Assembly (NCBI GenBank): GCA_027382625.1
Contig: JAJKFJ010020675.1
Span: forward strand, 1 to 56,353
Direction of reading: 5' to 3'
DNA length: 56,353 nt
From: Tetmemena sp. SeJ-2015
Lineage: Eukaryota > Ciliophora > Spirotrichea > Sporadotrichida > Oxytrichidae
Below are positions 48,012 through 56,353 of the stretch, piece by piece. A program made the position numbers and the translations under genes. Each line of letters starts with the position of its first letter. Within the stretch, counting starts at the first letter, position 1. The notes beneath the pieces are model-generated. The model ran no database searches. It worked only from the letters and a program-made list of their open reading frames with translations, and was not told the origin of the DNA.

Positions 48012-51000
48012 TCAAAACTTGACAGTCAACTTGTGCTCTCTTATTATTGAGTTTGTAATTGCAGGGCTTTGAGATGCGACTGCTGAAGTAGAAGGTTAAG
48101 TATCTGCTCTCTTTTTCGTTTGCAAAGTAAACTATGTTACGCTATCTCCAGTAGCAACAGCTTGTTGTTGGAAAGGAGACTTGTAAGCCGAGCTACTGAG
48201 AATCTTTCTAATTTATCCAGACCCAGTAGTTGAAAAGTTTGCAGTTCGCAATCTTTTGAAGCCTGGTTCACGCCCCAACCCAAGGATATAAACCCTAAAC
48301 CTTTTTTAAATGATCTGTCTTTAAATGAGTTTTGCAGGTCGCTTGGGCCTTGCGTACTTTAGTTCCGCGTTAAGTAAGTCGAGTGCTCTGCCTCTCTGAG
48401 CTATTGAATCGATTTAGCATTTAAAATAGAGCTTACTGTTCGACCAGACGTTCGAGTGCGTGATCAACTCTACATCTCAGGCAGGATCTCAATGTATTTT
48501 CCTATCTCTCTCCATTTTCCCAACTCCTTCTTGCTTTAAAAGCGTTAGTGATTTCTCGGGAAGAAGCTAGGTCGAACTGTGTTGATGACCTAGAAAGGAG
48601 GTAATGAACAGAACGAGTTGACTTACATTGAAGAGGAACTACCTGTTGATTGTCCTCTCCCCTTTGAAGTCGGGCAGGTACTGCGATATGAACTCGTCTT
48701 GCATGGCATCCTTCATTAAGTTGAAAGCAGAGAGTTCTCTCAGGTGTGGCACTGATATCATCTTAACCTAGTTGTTCTTGAGTGCCTAAAGTTGGTAGGA
48801 GTTAACTAGTCCCTAACTTACCTTCTTCCTCCCTGAAAATATTTCTCTGAGGAAGTCAACGTTGCACTCATCGTATGGAGGGATGTAGTACTGACCTACA
48901 CAGCAATATCAGCAAGCAACCTCTATACTTACCAATGTTCGTGAGTACGTTGTAGATCTCCCTCTTAGATCTCACGAACTGCTACAACTATCTGCCACTT
49001 ATCTTTTAGAGACCAACTTGTTATGACGATTGAAAGTTAAGACCTCCTCTGTTAACATCAAACTACCTCCTCTGCTCTTACTCTATCTATGCAGCAGTTG
49101 GTTCGGATTTTTGCGGGGGTTAAACCCAAAACCACCCGGTTGGGAGGTTGTTAGTTGAGTTGTTTTCCATTCCATTTTGGTTTGATTTTATTGTTTTGAA
49201 ATCGCTATCCTTAGTAGAACGGATTGCTGATCGTTGCATTTGGATCATACCCTTGTCGACTTTAGTTTGAAGCTGGAGCATTATTGAACTGAGGTGGAAT
49301 CTAACTTGGAGGGTTGGAGAAAAACTGCTCCCGACCTAGTTAGGTTGAGTTGCCCCTAATCTGCTCTTGAGTTGCTGCTTGACTTGGAGGTTGTTAACTC
49401 TGGGATGTTGGGGCTGTTGAGTTGCTTGTGCTTTTTTGGGTTTGAGGTTGTTGCATTATTCCTTAACCATTCGTTGGTTGAGCTATGTTCAGTTGATTTG
49501 AAGTCTGTGATTGAGTTGAGTTGGAAGCATTACCTGTTGGACCTTGAGTGCTATCGTTGTTGATTCCATTGCGTTATTTGGTAGATGCGTAAGTAGGTAC
49601 TTGTTAAGGGTTGAAAGGTGGGAGACCCATTGCTATATTTTAAATTAGATTATATTAATAATTATAAGTAGAGTGATTAGGTTGTGAATGTATGAACAAC
49701 TCAACGAGCAACACTTATACATTAAGTAGCGTTAAGTATAACAGGTTAACAACGTTACAGAGTTTGAGATACACTCACGTGTGCTTTGTATAAATCTACC
49801 AGAGTAAACAACAGTCTGCTCTTAATCTGCTTAATAATTACCTTGGATGTATCTCGGTATCGAGCTACCCTGAACTGGTTGACCTTGCTTCATCGTTTCA
49901 TTCCACCAAGTTTATCCAGGTTGTATTCCAGGGTTCTACTTGACGAGTTGTTGTTGCTGCTGTGCTTGGTATTGAGGATTCACTTGCTGTTGCTGTGAGA
50001 CTTGCTCACCACTTGCATTTTAGAAGCCTGGTTAGTCTGTCTGCTAGAGATGCTGCTGTAACAGCTGCTGCATTTCAGGGGGGATGTTGTTAGGGTTCAT
50101 CATGTTGTTGCCACCTTCATTGCTCGTACTAGCATCACCTCGAGTTGCATCTTAATTTTAGAAGTTGGTCTGAGCTGGCCCTGAACTGTTCTGAGTATTG
50201 CCAACGCCTGTGTTCTCACCAACTACATTCGACTACATTGGAAGTTAAGATAGAGTTGCTCAACTAACTTTCATTGCTCGACTGAATACTTACATCTTCC
50301 ATATGATGGTCTTGTCAACCCATCTATCTCAACCTATCAGCATCAGACTTGAACTCTTCCTATGAATCGAATCCATCTCGAGGGTAGTCATCGTCACCTC
50401 CTGGACCCTCATCCTCATACTCATCAACCTGACCAGGTTAAGTTTGTCCCATATTATAAGAATCCTTGTCAATGAATACAAGGTTGCCATCTGCATCGTA
50501 GTATCGACCTTGCGAGTCACCAAAGTAAGACTCAGCCATGGGCTGGTTGAAGAAGTTAACTGTCTGGTTGGCACTTGGTTGCATCATGGTGTTGTTCTAT
50601 TGCTGTTGAGACTCATCATATTCAACCTGATCCTCATATTGAGCAAGCTTCCTTCTTGTAAAGTTCACTCCGCCACTTATAGCAGACTAAGATAGATCCA
50701 GTGGAGGAACAGTTGCTTTCTGTTGAGGCATTGGAGTCTGCTAAGTTGACTGGCCAAGTATAGTACCCACAGTGTACTCTGATATCTCACCATCCTCGAG
50801 TTCAGACTCCTATGCTTGAAAGCCCAACATGTTTGAGGTGTTGTCTTGACTTGTACCTAAATGAAAGTGGTGTTAAGTAGTAACGGTTTCATTACTTTGG
50901 TTGTTGACTTCGTTCTTTGACTATAGGTTAGGGATTAAAGATAGGATGGTGTCTTACTCTGATGATAGACTTGCGTTTAGAAGTAGCTGAACTTGAACCT

Positions 51001-51098
51001 GGAGTTAGATGAGGTGAGGTCTTACTCAAGTCCAGGCTTTGCATCATCTTGAAGCTCTGATCCATGCTTGGGTTTTCATTCTGAACGGAGGTGTTCAT
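48012..51098 (-). CDS. Q/N-rich protein with several tiny introns
   Basis: Minus strand, ATG at 51098 (MNTSVQNENPSMDQSF) to TGA at 48014-48012. The N-terminal half is acidic and glutamine-rich (MAESYFGDSQGRYYDADGNL, YEDEGPGGDDDYPRDGF). The centre is Q/N/P-rich and low complexity. A less biased region follows (YIPPYDECNVDFLREIFSG, VPHLRELSAFNLMKDAMQDE, LPDFKGERTINRQFLFN), then a basic, S/T-rich tail. GT-AG introns that join in phase are 50233-50293 (61), 49633-49778 (146), 48896-48932 (37), 48786-48821 (36) and 48590-48626 (37). One frame shift lies near 50990 and one near 48470; the second copy supplies the missing base at the latter. An in-frame TGA at 50315-50317 is present in both copies. 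The region looks like a regulatory or RNA-associated scaffold protein, but no family is recognised. Confidence 0.75.
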
Positions 51099-51756
51099 CT
51101 TTAGACTTGTTATAAGTAATAGATTTAAATTAATGTAGATTATAAATTGAAATAGGTTAATGAATTAAGTGAGATATATAACTGATTAAATATCAATACG
51201 AATTTAAATAATTAAAGTTGTTCTGTAGAATCAATGAAGTGTATCGCATTCCGATCTTACGATTCGCATCTCCCACGTTCAAGTACATATCGCCAGTGTC
51301 TCAATCAGCTAACACACGTTCAAGTAAGTGTATAGAGTAAGTTGAGAACATTGAGCAAGGTCCAGAGGTTGTAGGATAAGAGATACAAGAGTACCGCACT
51401 AGATCGACTGAATGGCTTGAGAAACCATTCAGCGGAGCGGAGTCGATCTAGTGCGGTACTCTTGTATCTCTTATCCTACAACCTCTGGACCTTGCTCAAT
51501 GTTCTCAACTTACTCTATACACTTACTTGAACGTGTGTTAGCTGATTGAGACACTGGCGATATGTACTTGAACGTGGGAGATGCGAATCGTAAGATCGGA
51601 ATGCGATACACTTCATTGATTCTACAGAACAACTTTAATTATTTAAATTCGGGTATTGATATTTAATCAGTTATATATCTCACTTAATTCATTAACCTAT
51701 TTCAATTTATAATCTACATTAATTTAAATCTATTACTTTATAAAAAAGCTAAAGAA
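51099..51756. other. Region between the two Q/N-rich gene starts, with the palindrome centre
   Basis: About 660 bp between the two mirrored 5' ends. Moving outwards, it has AT-rich sequence next to each start (likely the 5' untranslated or promoter region), then a less AT-rich block up to the centre. If the palindrome is an artefact, only one half of this exists in the genome. No specific promoter motif is recognised. Confidence 0.5.
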
Positions 51757-54700
51757 AGAACACCTCCCTTCAGAATGAAAAAACAAAGCAAAGGAAACAA
51801 GCTTCAAAATGATGCAAAGCCTGGATTGAGTAAGAAACCCCACCCCATCTAACTCCAGGTTTTAAGTTTTGGGTACTTTTTAAAAAGCAAAAATCTATCA
51901 TCAGATTTAAAACACCATCCTATCTTTAATCCCTAAACCTATAGTCAAAGAACGAAGTCAACAACCAAAGTAATGAAACCGTTACTACTTAACACCACTT
52001 TCATTTAGGTACAAGTCAAGACAACACCTCAAACATGTTGGGCTTTCAAGCATAGGAGTCTGAACTCGAGGATGGTGAGATATCAGAGTACACTGTGGGA
52101 ACTATACTTGGCCAGTCAACTTAGCAGACTCCAATGCCTCAACAGAAAGCAATTTTTCCTCCACTGGACCCATCTTAGTCTGCTATTAAATGGGGAGTGA
52201 ACTTTCAAGAAGGAAGCTTGCTCAATATGAGGAAACAGGTTGAATATGATGAATCTCAACAGCAATAGAACAACACCATGATCAACCGGCCAACCCAAAA
52301 AGTTAACCTTTTTTAACCAGCCCTTTGGCTGAGTCTTACTTTGGTGACTCGCAAGGTCGATACTACGATGCAGATGGCAACCTTGTATTCATTGACAAGG
52401 ATTCTTATAATCTGGGACAAACTTAACCTGGTCAGGTTGATGAGTATGAGGATGAGGGTCCAGGAGGTGACGATGACTACCCTCGAGATGGATTCGATTC
52501 ATAGGAAGAGTTCAAGTCTGATGCTGATAGGTTGAGATAGATGGGTTGACAAGACCATCATATGGAAGATGTAAGTATTCAGTCTAGCAATGAAAGTTAG
52601 TGGAGCAACTCTATCTTAATTCCAATGTAGTCGAATGTAGTTGGTGAGAACACAGGCGTTGGAATACTCAGAACAGTTCAGGGCCAGCTCAGACCAACTT
52701 CTAAAATTAAGATGCAACTCGAGGTGATGCTAGTACGAGCAATGAAGGTGGCAACAACATGATGAACCCTAACAACATCCCCCCTGAAATGCAGCAGCTG
52801 TTACAGCAGCATCTCTAGCAGACAGACTAACCAGGCTTCTAAAATGCAAGTGGTGAGCAAGTCTCACAGCAACAGCAAGTGAATCCTCAATACCAAACAC
52901 AGCAGCAACAACAACTCGTCAAGTAGAACCCTGGAATACAACCTGGATAAACTTGGTGGAATGAAACGATGAAGCAAGGTCAACCAGTTCAGGGTAGCTC
53001 GATACCGAGATACATCCAAGGTAATTATTAAGCAGATCAAGAGCAGACTGTTGTTTACTCTGGTAAATTTATACAAAGCACACGTGAGTGTATCTCAAAC
53101 TCTGTAACGTTGTTAACCTGTTATACTTAACGCTACTTAATGTATAAGTGTTGCTCGTTGAGTTGTTCATACATTCACAACCTAATCACTCTACTTATAA
53201 TTATTAATATAACCTTTAAATTTTAAAAAATAGCAATGGGTCTTCCCCCCTTTCAACCTTAAAAAAGTACCTACTTAGCATCTACCAAATAAAAGAATTT
53301 GGGAAACAACAAGATAACACTCAAGGTCCAACAGGTAATGCTTCCAACTCAACTCAATCACAGACTTCAAATCAACTGAGCATAGCTCAACCAACGAATG
53401 GTTAAGGAATAATGCAACAACCTCCACCAATGTAAGCACAAGTAACTCAACAGCCTCCAACATCCCAGAGTTAACAACCTCCAAGTCAAGCAGCAACTCA
53501 AGAGCAGATCAGTAGCGGAGCAACTCAACCTAACTAGGTCGGTAGCAGTTTTTCTCCAACCCTCCAAGTTAGTTTCCCCCTCAATTCAATAATGCTCCAG
53601 CTTCAAACTAAAACCCCAAGGGTATGATCCAAATGCAACATAGCAATCCGTTCTACTAAGGATAGGATTTCCAAAACAATAAAATCAAACCAAAATGGAA
53701 TGGAAAACAACTCAACTAACAACCTCCCAACCGGGTGGTTTTGGGTTTAACCCCAAAACAACTGAACCAACTACTGCAAGATAGAGTAAGAGAAAGGAGG
53801 TAGTTTGGGTGTTAACAGAGGAGGTCTTAACTTTCAATCTCATAACAAGTTGGTCTCTAAAAGATAAGTGGAGATAGTTGAACAGTTCGTGAGATCTAAG
53901 AGGGAGATTACAACGTACTCACGAACATTGGTAAGTATAGAAGGGTTTCTTGCTGATATTGCTGTGTAGGTCAGTACTACATCCCTCCATACGATGAGTG
54001 CAACGTTGACTTCCTCAGAGAAATATTTTCAGGGAGGAAGAAGGTAAGTTAGTGGACTAGTTAACTCCTACCAACTTTAGGCACTCAAGAACAACTAGGT
54101 TAAGATGATATCAGTGCCACACCTGAGAGAACTCTCTGCTCTTAACTTAAAGAAAGGGTGCCATGCAAGAGAGTTCATATCGAGTACCTGCCCGACTTCA
54201 AAGGGGAGAGGACAATCAACAGGTAGTTCCTCTTCAATGTAAGTCAACTCGTTCTGTTCATTACCTCCTTCATAGGTCATCAACACAGTTCGACCTAGCT
54301 TCTTCCCGAGAAATCACTAACGCATTTTAAAGCAAGAAGGAGTTGAAGATGGAGAGAGATAGGAAAATACATTGAGATCCTGCCTGAGATGTACGAGTTG
54401 ATCACGCACTCGAACGTCTGGTCGAACAGTAAGCTCTATTTTAAATGCTAAATCGATTCAATAGCTCAGAGAGGCAGAGCACTCGACTTACTTAACGCGG
54501 AACAAATACGAAGGGCCCAAGCGACCTGCAAAATCTCATTGAAAGACAGACTCATCTCTCAAGGTTGATGTTGATCTGGTAGGAAAGTTAAGGTGAACCA
54601 GGTTCAAAAGATTGGAACTGAAAATTTTTTCAATACTGGGTCTGGAAAAATTTAAAAAGATTTAGTAGCCGGCTTCAAGTCTCCTTTCCAACAAGCTGTG

Positions 54701-54835
54701 CACTGGAGATAGGTAAATATTTTATTTTGCAAACAAAAAGAGACAGATACTTAACCTTCTACTTCAGCAGTGCATCTCAAAGCCCTGCATTACAAATAAT
54801 AATAAGAGAGCACAAGTTGACTGCCAAGTTTGGAC
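51757..54835 (+). pseudogene. Mirror copy of the Q/N-rich gene, indel-ridden
   Basis: Reverse-complement copy of 48012-51098. The start ATG position reads AAG here, and many one-base indels break the frame, chiefly in A, T and C runs (for example the C run near 53246 and A runs near 53265). The stop region reads TTGGACA instead of TTGACA. In places this copy is the better one: at 54391 it has the base needed to read PEMYELITHSNVW. Introns are present at mirrored positions, so it is a DNA-level copy and not a retrocopy. It is more likely poor consensus or a fold-back artefact than a true pseudogene. Confidence 0.7.
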
Positions 54836-55055
54836 ATAGATAAAAGATATAAGGATGATTTACTAAGTGGGCCATGCAATATATATAAAAAGGTTTTGGG
54901 TTTTATATACTAAATAATTACACCCTCCTTATCACTCTAATTATTAAGTTGACACGAATATACTTAATGCTACTTATAGATAGAAAAAGATGCAACTAAT
55001 ATGCAAGTAGGGCAAAGTATTAAAAGAATGAAATTTATGTAAATTATATGATAGT

Positions 55056-56353
55056 TCATTTTGAAAATTTTACAAAACTTTGGCTGAACGCTCCTGGATT
55101 GCTCCAAGTTGAGAACTTGAATTTGAAAAACAGTTTGATTTGAGAGCATCATCATGGGCATCTTTTACTTAACTTCATTTCTAGTAAGTTGCAGAGTATT
55201 TTAGATAGTTGACTCCTTTATTCTTCAACTCTGAAGGTAGAGGTGCACAATCTCCTCTGAAGCAAAATCTCTCAACTATTACTCTGAGTAAGGATACTTG
55301 CCTGTCAATAACCAGTGCATAGTAATGCAACCCCCATGAATCTTGAAGTAGAGCCAACCTTTAGTTCTAGCATTCAAACTCCTCTTTAAAATCCTCTGGG
55401 GAGTGATAAGGTTTTACTCCTGTGTCGTATAGCGCTCTCGTTACGAATTATCTCAAACTTCAGATTGAATTACTAATCAACCAAGAGTAGCATGGTGAGA
55501 TGCAACAACTTTAGAAGCCGATAGAGTGAACATGCTTCAATGCTTTCATCAAATAGAATGCTACTGTTCAACATCATAGTCATCTTGTAATCTCTGAGGA
55601 TGGACGACTTGCTCCAGTGGTGAGAGATGCTTCCTCAAGTAAAAGGTTGAGTTTATTATGACAACTTTCTAAGTGGAATAATGCAAAGCATTGCTCACTC
55701 AACTCTGATTACATAACTTGGGCCAACTTTGCTTCTTCTGATAGTAAACTTTGAACAGGACCAATCGGAAGAGTCAGGTTTACAAGTTTGATCTTCAGAT
55801 TGAGCATTTTTTTTTTGTTCAGCAGTAGCATTTCACTCATCACTATCCATAAATGTTCTTGGTGTTGAAGTGCTAACTTATGCAACGATTTAAATTCCCA
55901 ATTATTTGAGAGCTTACTCTTGCAGAGACTGGAGCAGGATCAGTTGTGGAACTGGTGCTTTTAAAAATTTTTTAATTTGCTGATTGTGATAGTAACATGG
56001 GATTCACTCGAGCTTGTCTCTTCATAAGCAAAGTAGTGTAGCAAGCTTCCTTAAATGAATGAATCTTCTGATGACAAGAACATGATCCACCAACCATCAA
56101 CAAGGTAGCAAAATCAATTTTCTCTCTGGAGGTCAACTCTTTAAAGCAAGCAGTTCAAAAATGTAGTATCAGGTATCGCAGCTCTATTATAAAATGATTG
56201 TTATTGGAAGTTGGCGTTTCCCCGTGCAATCAAGCATCTTTCCTCAACTATGCAAAGCATTTTTCTGAAGTATATGATTTTAAATTTTTTAAAAATTTGA
56301 AACTAAGTCTCTCCTTTTCCTTCTAGTCTGTCTTACTTATCTTTTAATCAATT
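55056..56353 (-). pseudogene. Mirror copy of the pseudokinase gene 3' half, cut by the window end
   Basis: Reverse-complement copy of about 46451-47779, running off the right edge. It carries the extra base at about 55532 that lets HVHSIGF read through, where the left copy breaks. It also has its own errors, such as a nine-T run near 55808-55816 and altered bases around 55860-55960. Its status is tied to whether the palindrome is real. Confidence 0.7.

Larger units (their letters stand above)
46451..56340. repeat. Inverted repeat of about 10 kb
   Basis: The left arm (46451-51408) and right arm (51442-56340) are reverse complements over almost 5 kb. The 33-base spacer (51409-51441) contains a small hairpin (TGAATGG / CCATTCA with a 9-base loop) and the one-sided 10-base GCGGAGCGGA. 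Differences between arms are mostly one- to three-base indels, many in homopolymers and mostly in the right arm. An exception is a non-matching stretch of about 35 bases (around 48300-48340 versus 54545-54590). The right arm loses similarity in the last dozen bases of the window. It duplicates the end of the pseudokinase gene and the whole Q/N-rich gene. Confidence 0.93.

Noticed and set aside
48370..48415. tRNA D-arm-like sequence (TAGCTCAGAG...GCAGAGC on minus)
   Set aside because: No T-arm or acceptor stem; the same bases read in frame as part of the Q/N-rich protein (IAQRGRALDLLNAELK).
53751..53758. CCCCAAAA, the hypotrich telomere unit
   Set aside because: A single unit inside the right-arm gene copy, and the left arm reads differently there (CCCCCGCAAAA), so it is a sequencing difference and not a telomere.
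1..56353. CRISPR arrays, bacterial promoters, ribosome binding sites, insertion sequences
   Set aside because: None seen; the genetic code and spliceosomal-type introns indicate eukaryotic DNA.

Overview
The window looks like protist DNA from a ciliate in which TAA and TAG are read as glutamine. The clearest proof is 14279-15610, one uninterrupted frame of 443 codons that contains about twenty in-frame TAA/TAG codons, no TGA, and ends at TGA. Most real genes are therefore cut into small pieces by a standard-code reading. Many have small GT-AG introns (36, 37, 37, 42, 61, 71, 77 and about 146 bases where I could phase them). I see no telomere, rRNA, tRNA, bacterial operon or CRISPR array. Oxytrichid germline (micronuclear) DNA would fit, and so would a karyorelictean-type genome if the in-frame TGA codons are truly sense. 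I cannot decide between them. Most gene calls here are partial exons or fragments, because open frames in this code have no reliable ends.

Layout. (1) 1-28.7 kb: very AT-rich DNA holding small coding islands on both strands, several palindromic elements (6.2-6.7, 17.5-17.9, 18.9-19.6 and 25.6-25.9 kb) and a diverged paralogous module present four times (8.7, 12.6 and 20.5 kb on plus; 16.3-16.5 kb on minus). (2) 28.7-45 kb: a block of more balanced composition, interrupted by AT-rich patches, where I cannot call any gene with confidence. At least three short segments in it are inverted copies of sequences at 25.6-27.2 kb, in colinear order. (3) 45-56.35 kb: two convergent, GC-richer genes. One encodes a protein with a KEN-like motif and a C-terminal degenerate kinase domain (45053-47779, plus). 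The other encodes a Q/N-rich protein with several tiny introns (48012-51098, minus). Both are then repeated in a roughly 10 kb inverted repeat centred near 51425.

The two arms of the big palindrome differ mainly by small insertions and deletions, and each arm repairs frameshifts in the other. That points to uncorrected long-read errors, and the palindrome itself may be a fold-back (amplification or read) artefact. Similar single-base frame breaks occur in the left half, so frameshifts there should not be read as pseudogenes without better sequence.
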